Source: Lacrimispora sinapis (lineage in GTDB: Bacteria; Bacillota; Clostridia; Lachnospirales; Lachnospiraceae). Taken from it: 64,000 nt of DNA. The DNA lies in assembly GCF_043633585.1 (NCBI RefSeq), contig NZ_CP141832.1:2356001-2420000 (forward strand). The letters run 5' to 3'. Below are positions 7,390-16,430 of this stretch, piece after piece (positions within the stretch are counted from its first letter, which is position 1; each line of letters opens with the position of its first letter). The translations under genes and the position numbers were made by a program. Under the pieces are notes generated by a model. That model searched no databases and was not told the origin of the DNA. It was given only the letters and a program-made list of their open reading frames with translations.

Positions 7390-9294
7390 TCACAAATACC
7401 AGATTTCTCCTGCCAGATCATATTGGTACCCTCCGATCTGGTCCATACGGCGGTGAAGCTCTTCGCTTTTTAATACCCGGAGAAAGGAGCGCATCTGAGG
7501 GAGGTCTAAATACTTGACCGGGACTGCAAAATCATACTCTTCTTCTCCAAGAGGAAGAAACTCTAAATCCATCGCCTTTGCAGCTGAGAATATTCCCATT
7601 GCGGCATCCGCGCTGTTACTGGCTACCAGAGCTGCTGCTGCCATGTGGGTAGATGCTTCCCTGTCATACCCTGCTATAAGGGAAGGGTCCAAATTTAAAC
7701 GCTTTAACTGATAATCAAACAGCACACGGGTTCCCGCTCCTCTTTGCCGGTTTACAAAACGGCATTTGGTCAGATCCTCTATGCCTTTAATATGAAACGG
7801 ATTCCCCTTTTGCACCATCAGCCCCTGAATGCGTTTCACTCCTTTTACGACCGCCATCGGCTCCTGGAATAAACGGGCTAAATACGGAAGATTATATACC
7901 CCTGATTCCTCATCCAGCAGATGAGTTGGGACCATATGAGCCTCCCCCCGCTTTAAGGCCATAAGTCCTCCCATGCTTCCCACATGGGTACTGGACATGT
8001 AAATCCCCGGATCATTGCATGACATAAAGTCCCCGATGAGATCAAGAATAAGATCATGGCTTCCAATGGAAACCAGGGTATGCCGGATCTCTGAAAGGCT
8101 TCTGTAGAGTTCCACCGTTACGGTTTCCCCCGCTTCCACACCTTCACTGTTTTGGTCAATGACACAAAAGCCATCTGCCCGTACCAGGCTCATGGCCGCT
8201 CCTGCTCCTCTGGAAAGAGGAGATGCCACCAATCTTCCATCAACCTCGCCCACCTTTACCCTTATGTATTCTTTGTGTTTTAAGGAAGAGACCAGGCGTT
8301 TTGACAGCACCGCCTTTTCCTTGTTGTTTTCATATCCATGCTCTCCCGTAAACATGGCCAGGATGGGTTTTACAAAATTCTCAAAACCGATGTAAGCCGA
8401 TACCGGATATCCCGGAAGTCCGATCACCGGCTTCTCTTTTACCACTGCAAGTATGACCGGTTTTCCAGGTTTTATGGCAACTCCGTGGACGAGAACCTCT
8501 CCCAGTTCTCTTAAAATATGAACCGTATAATCCTCGGTTCCGGCACTGGAACCGGCATTTATAAGTACCATATCGAAGTGGTCAACGGCATTTAAGACTG
8601 CTTCTTTGATCTTTTTATAATCATCCTCAATCGGTGAAAACCGATGGGCAGCTCCTCCATAGGAAACCACCATGGCTTCAAACATCCTTGAGTTAGATTC
8701 CAAAATATCCCCTTCTCTTGGCTCTGTTCCGGGTTCTATGATCTCCGTCCCTGTGGGAAAGATCGCTACCTTTGGCTGTTTGACCACTTTGATTCTTGTA
8801 ATTCCACCGGAAAAAAGAACCCCGATGTCAATGGGGCGGATTTTGTGCATACCGGATAAAAGCATTTCCCCGGCTACAATGTCCTCGCCCACAGGCCGGA
8901 TATGCTGCCAGGGAGCCGCTGCTTCCAGAATCTTAACGGTGCCGTCACCACATTCTATCACATCCTCTGCCATAATAACGGCATCATAAGGATATTTTAC
9001 AGGATCACCGGTATCCACAATTATGTAATCCTCCTGTTTTTTCAGTTCCAGAGGTTCCCTCTCTGAGGCCCCCTTTGTCCTTTCTGCAATTACGGCAATT
9101 CCATCCATGGCGGCAGCATTGAACATAGGAGAAGAACATACTGCAAAAACCGCCTCTTTTGTCATTCGTCCCAAGCTCTTCTCGGTGGAAATTTCTTCAC
9201 ATTCCATCTTAATCCGGCCTTTGAGCGCATTCTTATAAATAATGCGGGCCTCCTCCACCGGAGTATTGTTTAAATATAAATTCCTTTTTCCCAT
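7390..9294 (-). CDS. MoeA fused to a periplasmic-binding-protein-like domain
   Basis: The protein has 634 residues. Residues 1-405 are MoeA-like (SSPMFNAAAMDGIAV, RPVGEDI, PTGTEI, NAGSSAGTEDYTV, GLPGYPVSAYI), inserting the metal into adenylylated molybdopterin. Residues 410-634 are a PBP-like domain of the LysR-substrate/'helix-turn-helix-less ModE' type (GSHDLILDLIGDF, SSTHVGSMGGLMAL, RQRGAGTRVLFDYQL), which may bind molybdate or tungstate. A second, stand-alone moeA lies just upstream. Paired MoeA proteins occur in organisms handling tungsten as well as molybdenum, so this one may be metal-selective (inference). Confidence 0.9.
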   Translation of the reverse strand: MGKRNLYLNNTPVEEARIIYKNALKGRIKMECEEISTEKSLGRMTKEAVFAVCSSPMFNAAAMDGIAVIAERTKGASEREPLELKKQEDYIIVDTGDPVKYPYDAVIMAEDVIECGDGTVKILEAAAPWQHIRPVGEDIVAGEMLLSGMHKIRPIDIGVLFSGGITRIKVVKQPKVAIFPTGTEIIEPGTEPREGDILESNSRMFEAMVVSYGGAAHRFSPIEDDYKKIKEAVLNAVDHFDMVLINAGSSAGTEDYTVHILRELGEVLVHGVAIKPGKPVILAVVKEKPVIGLPGYPVSAYIGFENFVKPILAMFTGEHGYENNKEKAVLSKRLVSSLKHKEYIRVKVGEVDGRLVASPLSRGAGAAMSLVRADGFCVIDQNSEGVEAGETVTVELYRSLSEIRHTLVSIGSHDLILDLIGDFMSCNDPGIYMSSTHVGSMGGLMALKRGEAHMVPTHLLDEESGVYNLPYLARLFQEPMAVVKGVKRIQGLMVQKGNPFHIKGIEDLTKCRFVNRQRGAGTRVLFDYQLKRLNLDPSLIAGYDREASTHMAAAALVASNSADAAMGIFSAAKAMDLEFLPLGEEEYDFAVPVKYLDLPQMRSFLRVLKSEELHRRMDQIGGYQYDLAGEIWYL

Positions 9295-9318
9295 AACCTT
9301 AGCCTTTCTACGGGATTT

Positions 9319-10551
9319 CTATGACAGAAAAAACACTTCCACCTGCTGATCTTTTTTTACCCCTTCCTGGTTCTGTCCAATCATCAGGTAACCATCTGCC
9401 TTTGTGAAAGTCGTGATAAGACCGGATTTCCCATACACAGGCTCTGCATAATACTCCTGCTCCTTTTTAAGGAGTCTTACCAGCTGACAGGTAGCCCGGC
9501 CCGGCGCTCCGGCCAGATTGGCAGTCATACGGGCAAATAGAGATGGTCCTTCCTTCTGATGCGTCATATGCTTATAAAGCCATACAATCAAAAGCTCAAA
9601 TACCAGCATGGCAGCTACCGGGTGTCCGGGCAGTCCCGCAGCCAGAGCAGCTCTTGACCGGTCATACCCAAATATGGAAGGCTTTCCCGGTTTTAAGGCA
9701 AGTCCGCGGACCAGAGTATTCCCATCTGTGACCTCATCAATAATCTGACTGGTGGCATCCTTTTTCCCTTTGGAACTTCCCCCAGATAAAATCACAAGAT
9801 CACTCCTGTTCAAAGACTGGACCACCGCTTCTTTTATGACTTCCCTGTCGTCTTTATATACCATGACATTCTGTACCTTCAGACCACATACTTCCGCCTG
9901 GGCTTTCAGTGCGTAGGAATTAATATCTCTTACCTCTCCGGGCAACGGCTGCACAAAAGGGGGGACAAGTTCGTCTCCGGTGGAAAGAATGGTGATGGTC
10001 CATGGCTCATACACCATTGCATCTAAAATCCCCAGGCTGGCCATAACTCCGATCTCCTGGGGACGGATGCGGGTGCCTTTTTTTATGACCAGTTCGCCGC
10101 GGCGGATATCCTCTCCCACAGATACCACGTTTTTCCCATATGCCACCGGATCATAGACGGCCAGATGATGCTTATCAAACATCTCACAGTATTCTTCCAT
10201 GACCACGGCATCCGCTCCCTCAGGGATCATGCCCCCTGTAGGCACATAGGCACAGGTCCCGTTTTTTACGGAGCCGTGAGAAGGAACCCCCATGGATACC
10301 TCCTCCACAATTTCCAATAATACAGGAAGGTTTTCTGAAGCTCCCGTGGTATCCGCCGATTTCACCGCATATCCGTCCACCATGGAACGGCGAAAGGAGG
10401 GAACCGGTTCTTGTGCCAGAAGGTCCTCAGCCAGAACATATCCTAAGGATTTGTTTGACTCTACCCGGATTTTCTCAGGCTTTTTTTCCTGCATGGCATG
10501 AATCAATTTTTCTCTTGCTGATTCTATGGTATCGACCTTTAATAGCTCCAT
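9319..10551 (-). CDS. moeA: Molybdopterin molybdenum/tungsten transferase MoeA
   Basis: The protein has 410 residues, normal for MoeA. Motifs: PSFRRSMVDGYAV near the N-terminus, GTCAYVPTGGMIPEGADAVVMEEY, SVGEDIRRGE, STGDELV, ILSGGSSKGKKD and AGLPGHPVAAMLVFE. It inserts molybdate or tungstate into molybdopterin-AMP. Its start overlaps tupC by 13 bp, coupling metal import to metal insertion. ATG 10551 has an AAGGAAGGG site upstream. Confidence 0.95.
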   Translation of the reverse strand: MELLKVDTIESAREKLIHAMQEKKPEKIRVESNKSLGYVLAEDLLAQEPVPSFRRSMVDGYAVKSADTTGASENLPVLLEIVEEVSMGVPSHGSVKNGTCAYVPTGGMIPEGADAVVMEEYCEMFDKHHLAVYDPVAYGKNVVSVGEDIRRGELVIKKGTRIRPQEIGVMASLGILDAMVYEPWTITILSTGDELVPPFVQPLPGEVRDINSYALKAQAEVCGLKVQNVMVYKDDREVIKEAVVQSLNRSDLVILSGGSSKGKKDATSQIIDEVTDGNTLVRGLALKPGKPSIFGYDRSRAALAAGLPGHPVAAMLVFELLIVWLYKHMTHQKEGPSLFARMTANLAGAPGRATCQLVRLLKKEQEYYAEPVYGKSGLITTFTKADGYLMIGQNQEGVKKDQQVEVFFLS

Positions 10552-11207
10552 TGCGTTTCATACCCTTCCTTTATGAAGTATCCCATCTCTTTTGGTGTTC
10601 CTGAAAAAAGATGCCTTCCAGCTTCCATCAAATGTACCTCCTGGCAGAGACCGTCAATATGCGCAGGCTGGTGGCTTACAATCACCCAGGTGATAGGATT
10701 TTCTTTTTGGATTTCCATAATGATGGTTTGAAATGACCGTATGCTCTCTGCATCCATATTTGCCATGGTCTCATCAATAAACACCAGCTTGGGTTTAAAA
10801 ATAAGCGCTCTGGCAAAGGAAAGCTTTTGGCGTTCTCCGCTGGAAAGGCTTGGGGCAAACTGCTGTTCCTTTCCGGCCAGACCGCACTGGTCCAGCCATT
10901 TTTCGATTTCTTCCTTTACCGGCATCTTCTTTCGGAGCTTTAAGGGGTAGATCAGGTTCTGGTAAACCGTATCATGAAGCATATAGGGCCTTTGGGTGGT
11001 AAAGGTAATATCCGTGCTCTTTAGGCCGCCATAATCAATGGTTCCCTGGTCAGGTCTCATAAGGCCGGTAATGAGTTTTATCAGTGTGGATTTCCCGCTT
11101 CCGTTCTTGCCAATCAACCCATGGATCTTTTTTTCCTGAAGAAACAGCCTTTTTATATCCAGTTGAAAATTTTCGATTCTTTTTTCCAGTTTAATAATTT
11201 TCACCAT
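10539..11207 (-). CDS. tupC: Tungstate ABC transporter ATP-binding protein
   Basis: The protein has 222 residues with Walker A (GKNGSGKST), Q-loop (TTQRPYML), signature (LSSGERQKLSFARAL), Walker B (LVFIDETMANMD) and an H-loop His (VSHQP). It powers oxyanion import with the membrane protein TupB, whose gene overlaps it by 17 bp, and the lipoprotein TupA. TupC rather than ModC is assigned from the TupA homology and the absence of a C-terminal molybdate-binding (TOBE) domain. Confidence 0.92.
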   Translation of the reverse strand: MVKIIKLEKRIENFQLDIKRLFLQEKKIHGLIGKNGSGKSTLIKLITGLMRPDQGTIDYGGLKSTDITFTTQRPYMLHDTVYQNLIYPLKLRKKMPVKEEIEKWLDQCGLAGKEQQFAPSLSSGERQKLSFARALIFKPKLVFIDETMANMDAESIRSFQTIIMEIQKENPITWVIVSHQPAHIDGLCQEVHLMEAGRHLFSGTPKEMGYFIKEGYETQWSY

Positions 11208-11877
11208 TGTTTTCGTACCTTTTTAATGTATCCATGATCGTCTGTATGCAAAAGGAAAGGATCAGCAAAACGGCCCCAAGGGTAATGGCTTCGCTATAAT
11301 CCCCTTTATTCCTCATTAATGAGATGGCGGTGGTCATGGTTCTTGTTTTATATTGAATGTTCCCTCCCACGATCATAACGGCCCCTACTTCACTGATGGA
11401 CCGTCCAAAGCCGGCTGCCAGTGTAAAACAGATATCCGGTTTCATTTCTCTTAGGAGAAGGAAAAAAGTCTGGCTCCGGCTGGCATTCATGCTGACCGCA
11501 AAGGTCCGAATCTCTGGGGCCGCTTTCTTTGCCGCCGTGCAGACCATACCGCTGACAATGGGAGTGATAATGAGCAGCTGGGCAATGACCATGGCCGGAA
11601 AAGAAAACAACAGGGAAAGTCCGCCAAAAGGCCCTCTGCGCATGAAAAGAAGATAGACCAGAAGACCAACCACCACCGGCGGGAATCCCATAAGGGTCCG
11701 GTTTACCCGCAATATAATTTTCTTTCCGCAAAAATCACTTTTTTCTAACAAAAGCCCCAGTGGAATCCCAAGCATTGCTGACAGAAGGGTCGACACAAGT
11801 CCCAGCCTTATGGTGAGCCATATGATATCCACGGTTTCCTGATTCAGGGTCAGATGGAAACTTGAAAGAAATACCAT
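11191..11877 (-). CDS. tupB: Tungstate ABC transporter permease
   Basis: The protein has 228 residues with about five or six membrane segments. The EAA-like loop is ASRSQTFFLLLREMKPDICFTLAAGFGRSISEVGAVMIVGGN, typical of TupB/ModB-type permeases, where 'GFGRSISEVGAVMIVGGNI' is strongly conserved. It forms the membrane channel for tungstate. ATG 11877 has AAAGGAG. It lies 12 bp after tupA and overlaps tupC. Confidence 0.95.
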   Translation of the reverse strand: MVFLSSFHLTLNQETVDIIWLTIRLGLVSTLLSAMLGIPLGLLLEKSDFCGKKIILRVNRTLMGFPPVVVGLLVYLLFMRRGPFGGLSLLFSFPAMVIAQLLIITPIVSGMVCTAAKKAAPEIRTFAVSMNASRSQTFFLLLREMKPDICFTLAAGFGRSISEVGAVMIVGGNIQYKTRTMTTAISLMRNKGDYSEAITLGAVLLILSFCIQTIMDTLKRYENNGENY

Positions 11878-11889
11878 AAGCCGGCTCCT

Positions 11890-12783
11890 TTATTTATTGG
11901 CCTTTGCATTGGGAGTAAATAAGGACTGTCCGTATTCATCCATTCCAAAACTGCCGATCAGCTTTTGAGTGTCATCAGACAGAATCCAATCCACAAAAGC
12001 CTTGGCTCCTTCTGCATTGATTTTTGGATTTAAGTCGGGATTTACTGCAATGACCCCATAATAGTTGAGAAGCTGGGTATCTTTTTCACAGATGATATCC
12101 AGGGAAGTTTTTTCTTTTGTTGTCAGCCAGGTTGCCCGGTCAGATAACGTATAGGCTCCCTTTTCATCTGCCATGAGAAGCGTGGCTCCCATTCCCTGAC
12201 CGGAGCTGATATAATTAGGATTGTCGCCGGGTGTAAGATTCATGGATTTCCATATGGAACGTTCTTTTGTATCGGTGCCCGAATCATCTCCTCTGGAAAC
12301 AAAAGCGAATTGATTGTCAAAAATAGACTGAAATGTTGATTTTACATCCTCATTCTTTTTTATCTTTCCGGCGGGGCCTGCCACAACAAAATCATTATAC
12401 ATGACGTCGTAACGCTTCACTCCGTACCCTGCCTTCATATACTCCTCTTCTTTGGCCTTCGCATGAACTAAAAGTACATCCGCTTCTCCGTTTTCTCCCA
12501 TCTTTAATGCTTCTCCGGTTCCCACAGCTACCGGTTCCACCTCCCAGCCTGTTTTCTTTGTAAAATCCGGGAGAATCACGTCTAAAAGTCCGGAGTCCTG
12601 GGTACTTGTGGTGGTAGCCAATATGATTTTACCTTTTACAGGTAGGGACACAACGTCATCTCCTGCCGCAGCCGTTTCCTCCGACGGGTGCTGTGCCGTG
12701 GTTACCGAAGTCTTAAAAGTACTGCATCCCATTAATAAAGTACTAACTATCAGGCTTAATAGTATCATTCGTATATATTTCAT
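11890..12783 (-). CDS. tupA: Tungstate-binding lipoprotein
   Basis: The 297-residue form starts at ATG 12783 (an ATG four codons earlier has no site). A lipoprotein signal with lipobox LLMGC sets the anchor Cys at about residue 20. The mature N-terminal half has KIILATTTSTQDSGLLD, the TTTS anion-binding motif of TupA/WtpA-type proteins, then VGTGEALKMGENGEADVLLVHAK. TupA binds tungstate with very high affinity outside the membrane. This is the largest gap in the run (60 bp to moaA); a poor TTGAAA-N18-TAATAA element there could be a secondary promoter. Confidence 0.94.
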   Translation of the reverse strand: MKYIRMILLSLIVSTLLMGCSTFKTSVTTAQHPSEETAAAGDDVVSLPVKGKIILATTTSTQDSGLLDVILPDFTKKTGWEVEPVAVGTGEALKMGENGEADVLLVHAKAKEEEYMKAGYGVKRYDVMYNDFVVAGPAGKIKKNEDVKSTFQSIFDNQFAFVSRGDDSGTDTKERSIWKSMNLTPGDNPNYISSGQGMGATLLMADEKGAYTLSDRATWLTTKEKTSLDIICEKDTQLLNYYGVIAVNPDLNPKINAEGAKAFVDWILSDDTQKLIGSFGMDEYGQSLFTPNAKANK

Positions 12784-12843
12784 CTCATGTTCCATCCTGT
12801 TTTATTATTTTGTTTTTGTTGCCGGTTTCAAAAACTTCTTTTC

Positions 12844-13824
12844 TCATCCCCCAATCTGTGACATATAATTCTGCTCACAAAACTCGGGATACGTTAGAGA
12901 ATGAAAGCTGTGCCCGTCTGGTTTTTCATAGATGCCAAAAGCAATGGCCCGTTCCAAACTCGAATCGTCTGTTTCCCGTCTTAGGATGGATTTTAGATCC
13001 AAGCCTTTTTCATATTGGAGACAGGTCTTTAAATGTCCATCGGCAGTCAGCCGTATCCGGTTACATTCCTTACAAAAATTATGGGACATGGCACTGATAA
13101 ACCCGATAGAGCCAAGAAAGCCTGGTATGGAATAATATCGGGCCGGCCCGCTCCACTTTGACGGCGGAAGGGGAATTAACGCTCCGTAAGTATGGGTAAT
13201 CAGGCAACGGAGCTCCTCTTCCTGCCGAAAGGAATGGCGCTTTCCTAATCCTATGGGCATCATTTCAATAAACCGGACACTCAATGGATTTTTCCTGGCT
13301 AGTCCCACCAAATCTGTGATTTCTTTTTCTGATGTATCTGTCATAGGTACACAGTTGATTTTCATCTTTAAGGCTTTGTATTGAACCGCTTCTTCTAGGG
13401 CAGCATACACCTGGGAAAAACAGTCTTTGCCTGTAATGTGCCGGTACCGGTCCGGAGCCATGGTATCAAGACTTATATTGATCCCATCTAATCCTGCCAA
13501 GCAAAGGCCGGATAGGTGTTCCCTCAAAAACACTCCGTTGGTGGTCAGGGTGACACGCCTGATTCCTTCCAGCCTTTTGATTCCTCCAACCAGAGAAACA
13601 ATATCGTCCCTGACCAGCGGCTCTCCTCCGGTAATCCTTACATGCTTCATTCCAAGCCGGGCAAAGCACCGGCAGAGTCTTATGATTTCCTCATCAGTCA
13701 ACAGGTCACTCTTTGGAAGAAAAACGGCACCTTCTTCCGGCATACAGTATACGCAGCGGAGATTGCATCTGTCCGTCACGGAAATTCTGATGTAATTAAT
13801 GTTTCTTTTGTATTGATCTATCAT
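12844..13824 (-). CDS. moaA: GTP 3',8-cyclase MoaA (radical SAM)
   Basis: The protein has 326 residues. The radical SAM motif CNLRCVYC lies at residues 20-27, RITGGEPLVR near 63, and the second cluster CxxC...C is NFCKECNRIRLTADGHLKTC. The C-terminus is QNYMSQIGG, a variant of the usual double-glycine tail needed for GTP handling. It catalyses the first step of pyranopterin synthesis with MoaC. It is only 11 bp downstream of the acyltransferase gene, joining the cofactor genes to the biosynthetic genes. Confidence 0.96.
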   Translation of the reverse strand: MIDQYKRNINYIRISVTDRCNLRCVYCMPEEGAVFLPKSDLLTDEEIIRLCRCFARLGMKHVRITGGEPLVRDDIVSLVGGIKRLEGIRRVTLTTNGVFLREHLSGLCLAGLDGINISLDTMAPDRYRHITGKDCFSQVYAALEEAVQYKALKMKINCVPMTDTSEKEITDLVGLARKNPLSVRFIEMMPIGLGKRHSFRQEEELRCLITHTYGALIPLPPSKWSGPARYYSIPGFLGSIGFISAMSHNFCKECNRIRLTADGHLKTCLQYEKGLDLKSILRRETDDSSLERAIAFGIYEKPDGHSFHSLTYPEFCEQNYMSQIGG

Positions 13825-13835
13825 TTTTTATCCTT

Positions 13836-14756
13836 TTAAGTAAGCGTTTTGCTTACGGTATCAAACGTATCAAACCGGCAGGTATCCTCAATGGATCTGG
13901 AAATTTTAGTCAATCCCTTTCCAAGGCTCACTTCGATAAAATTTTTGATCCCTGACCGTGATAAGAAAGCGATGGAATCCCCCCACTTCATGATGCTGTA
14001 CATGTTTCGCACCAATTCGTCCGAAAGGTCCCTGGATTTCCACCGGATGCTCTGATCAATGCTGGATAGAAACGGAATGGGAGAATCAGCAACCTTGATT
14101 GTTTCTACGCTGACGGACAAATCCCGTTGGGGTCTATGATACAAAGGCGTATGAAATGCAAATTTGGAATCAATGGCATAAACATGAAGGGCACCTCTTT
14201 CTGCCGCAAGAAGGCAAACCTTCTGAACGGAATTTTCATATCCTGAAATCACAAAACAATAGGGGTTATTTTCGCAGGCAATAAACACTCTGCCCTCATT
14301 CCGGCTATCCTTTATGATCCGGCCAAGCTCTTCCTTTTCAAACCCTATGATGGTTGCCATTCCTTCTCCTGCACTTTCTTTTTGGCTGATTTCATGAAGC
14401 AAAAAAGCTCCTGCCTCAAACGTGATGGCTTGACTGCAGGCCAGTGCCGTAATGAGTCCCATGCTGTAACCAAGGAAATAGTCCGGCACCACGCCCCGGG
14501 CGGCATACCATTGGTAGATGGCATAATCACAGGTGTAGATGGTCAGCCAGTTATAGAGATTGCTTTCTGTGTCCATGGCTGGTCCATAAAGATAGGAATT
14601 GATATCTATTTTATACGTTTCTTTTAAGATGTCTGATAGCTGATGAATCCTACCTCTTTCCTTATCGGGAATCTTATGGATTACCTTCCGGTAATCCGCT
14701 CCGATTCCAGCAAACATCATTGCCAAATTGTGTTTGTTTTTAAGATTGCGTTCCAT
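13836..14756 (-). CDS. FabD-like acyltransferase with non-standard oxyanion and acyl-pocket residues
   Basis: The protein has 306 residues. GYSMG places the nucleophile at S98, and AFHTPLYH gives the catalytic His (H202), as in malonyl-CoA:ACP transacylases. Two usual features look changed: the N-terminal GQG motif is GIG (FAGIGADY, residues 15-22), and by manual alignment the malonyl-binding Arg of the 'VRxRG' helix is replaced in LLHEISQ (119-125). It may therefore move a non-carboxylated acyl group or act as a hydrolase instead of loading malonate (inference). It is the last gene of the biosynthetic part, 11 bp before moaA. Confidence 0.85.
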   Translation of the reverse strand: MERNLKNKHNLAMMFAGIGADYRKVIHKIPDKERGRIHQLSDILKETYKIDINSYLYGPAMDTESNLYNWLTIYTCDYAIYQWYAARGVVPDYFLGYSMGLITALACSQAITFEAGAFLLHEISQKESAGEGMATIIGFEKEELGRIIKDSRNEGRVFIACENNPYCFVISGYENSVQKVCLLAAERGALHVYAIDSKFAFHTPLYHRPQRDLSVSVETIKVADSPIPFLSSIDQSIRWKSRDLSDELVRNMYSIMKWGDSIAFLSRSGIKNFIEVSLGKGLTKISRSIEDTCRFDTFDTVSKTLT

Positions 14757-14925
14757 AGCTGCCCCCTATATTCTTATGATTCCGTCTGGTTTTAAAATAG
14801 ATTTTATTTGTCCGCCTGTCCCATATCAGCCAGCTGACAGAAGATAAAATTACAGCAGTGACACACAGCAATAACAGCTTCATCTTTTTATACAATCCCT
14901 CCACACTCCTCTCCATTCCAGTCAA
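14740..14925 (-). CDS. Possible small single-pass membrane protein
   Basis: This is an open frame of up to 61 residues between the PIG-L and acyltransferase genes. It has a hydrophobic segment (KLLLLCVTAVILSSVSWLIW) followed by a basic tail. The start is uncertain: TTG 14925 has AAAGGA close by, while the ATG at 14883 leaves 47 residues with GGAGGG 13 nt upstream. It overlaps the acyltransferase start by 17 bp and fills a space that would otherwise be the only large gap in this stretch. I do not recognise a family. It could anchor a complex or be non-coding. Confidence 0.45.
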   Translation of the reverse strand: MTGMERSVEGLYKKMKLLLLCVTAVILSSVSWLIWDRRTNKIYFKTRRNHKNIGGSYGTQS

Positions 14926-14931
14926 GTTCCT

Positions 14932-15564
14932 TTATACGATTTCACGGTATAAATAAAATGCTTCCGCATAGGCCGTATTGATCTCCGCTCCCCGATATGC
15001 CGCCACCAGCCGGCTGGTATCCAGGGTTCTGGTCTGGGCATTGTTTTCTGTGGAATAAACAGAAAGAGCCGCCAGTTTATCCTCTATTTCATTGGTGATA
15101 TCCACATAGTAATTGGGTTCAAATTTTTTTGTAGAAGCAAATATTTCATAAAACAACACTTTTTTTAGAAAAGGTGTTTTTGATGGCCTGCACCAGACCA
15201 TGGCCGCCTGTGAAACGATCCGGTGATCCGAATTCATATCAGAATCATAATGACAGTATAAAACTTCTGGCTTTAACTCAAAGATAATACGTTCCAGAGA
15301 TGTTACAATATCAAGCTGAGGGATGGTATCTAACATGATCAAGGGATGCTCTGCAAAGAATATCTCCTGTATTCCCAACACGTCTGCCGCTTTTTTTGCA
15401 TGAGCTTTTCTTGTGTTTACCAGTGCTTCATCAAAGCGCTTGGAATACTTTGAACTGATAAAGACCACAAAAACCTGATCTCCTTTTTTTGTATGCCTTT
15501 TTATGGTTCCGCCACAGCCCAGCACTTCATCATCAATATGGGATGCAATTACCAGCACTTTCAT
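14932..15564 (-). CDS. PIG-L family N-deacetylase
   Basis: The protein has 210 residues. It begins MKVLVIASHIDDEVLGCGG, the metal site of PIG-L/LmbE deacetylases (usually HPDDE; here the Pro is Ile), and has the second motif DMNSDHR. The family removes acetyl from N-acetylglucosamine or similar amino-sugar conjugates using zinc. In this cluster it could deacetylate a sugar intermediate or a glycosylated product, perhaps for re-acylation by the GNAT-type protein at 30018-30950 (inference). ATG 15564 overlaps the preceding stop as ATGA and has AGAGAGGAA upstream. Confidence 0.88.
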   Translation of the reverse strand: MKVLVIASHIDDEVLGCGGTIKRHTKKGDQVFVVFISSKYSKRFDEALVNTRKAHAKKAADVLGIQEIFFAEHPLIMLDTIPQLDIVTSLERIIFELKPEVLYCHYDSDMNSDHRIVSQAAMVWCRPSKTPFLKKVLFYEIFASTKKFEPNYYVDITNEIEDKLAALSVYSTENNAQTRTLDTSRLVAAYRGAEINTAYAEAFYLYREIV

Positions 15565-16430
15565 CTTTCTGTTCCTCTCTTTTGTGATTGGTAGTAATCT
15601 TCTAATATATCATTCATAGTCTTTGATGCCTGAAACGATAATTTCTGACGGGCCTTTTCGGCACAAATAACGGAGGGAAGTGTCTCCTTTTCTTCCCTTA
15701 TGATGAGGGAAGACTTGGAATCGCATCGCTTAAGGATTATGTTGACCAGTTGAAGCATGGACATAGAATCCTCCGGGGCTAAGTTAAAAACCCCTCCGCC
15801 CAAAAAACAAAGGCACTGACTGATGGCCTGGGTAAAGTCCGTCACATCAAGCAACTGGATGATCTTTTTAGGAGATACAAAAAGTTCCAACGGTTCATGG
15901 TTCCTTGCCCGCTCAAAGAACAAGGGAACTGCTGCAAGGTTCTTCTGCCCTGCTCCGGTGATGTTGACGGGGCGGAGAACCACCAGCTTATTTTGGGGCA
16001 GCAGACTCTCGCAAAGAAGCTCTGCCTCATATTTTGTCTTTGCATAATTTCCCACCGGAGCGATGGGAGACTCTTCTGTGATGATCTCTTGCTCTCTTGC
16101 GTAAACAGCAGCCGTGGAAATGTAAATAAACTTTGAATATCCGCATGCATGAATGAGATTTTCTGTTCCCTCCACATTGACCCGGTGAAAGATCCGGCTG
16201 TCAATGTCCGCTCCAACCGTGGTACGGTTCAATGCCGCCAGATGAATGACCGCATCAAACTCCCGATCCAGCTGGAATCTCTTTGTAATATCCACCGGAT
16301 AATATCCATCCAGAGGATGAGCGGAAGAAGGTTGTCTTCCCAGCCCATAGACCTTATGACCATAAGACTTGAGTCTGGAAAATAGATATCCTCCCGCAAA
16401 ACCATTCACGCCTGTAACCAGCACATTCAT
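15561..16430 (-). CDS. NAD(P)-dependent sugar epimerase/4-ketoreductase (extended SDR)
   Basis: The 289-residue form starts at ATG 16430, with GGGAGG upstream and ATGA overlap with the PPTase stop; a longer frame would run into that gene. The Rossmann motif is GVNGFAGGYLF (GxxGxxG), with IHLAAL, STAAVYA and the YAKTKYEAE catalytic Tyr-Lys. The family acts on nucleotide sugars. With RmlA and RmlB in the cluster and no RmlC or RmlD seen, it is the best candidate for reducing or epimerising the dTDP-4-keto-6-deoxyglucose, for example to a dTDP-fucose or quinovose-like sugar (inference). Confidence 0.88.
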   Translation of the reverse strand: MNVLVTGVNGFAGGYLFSRLKSYGHKVYGLGRQPSSAHPLDGYYPVDITKRFQLDREFDAVIHLAALNRTTVGADIDSRIFHRVNVEGTENLIHACGYSKFIYISTAAVYAREQEIITEESPIAPVGNYAKTKYEAELLCESLLPQNKLVVLRPVNITGAGQKNLAAVPLFFERARNHEPLELFVSPKKIIQLLDVTDFTQAISQCLCFLGGGVFNLAPEDSMSMLQLVNIILKRCDSKSSLIIREEKETLPSVICAEKARQKLSFQASKTMNDILEDYYQSQKRGTER

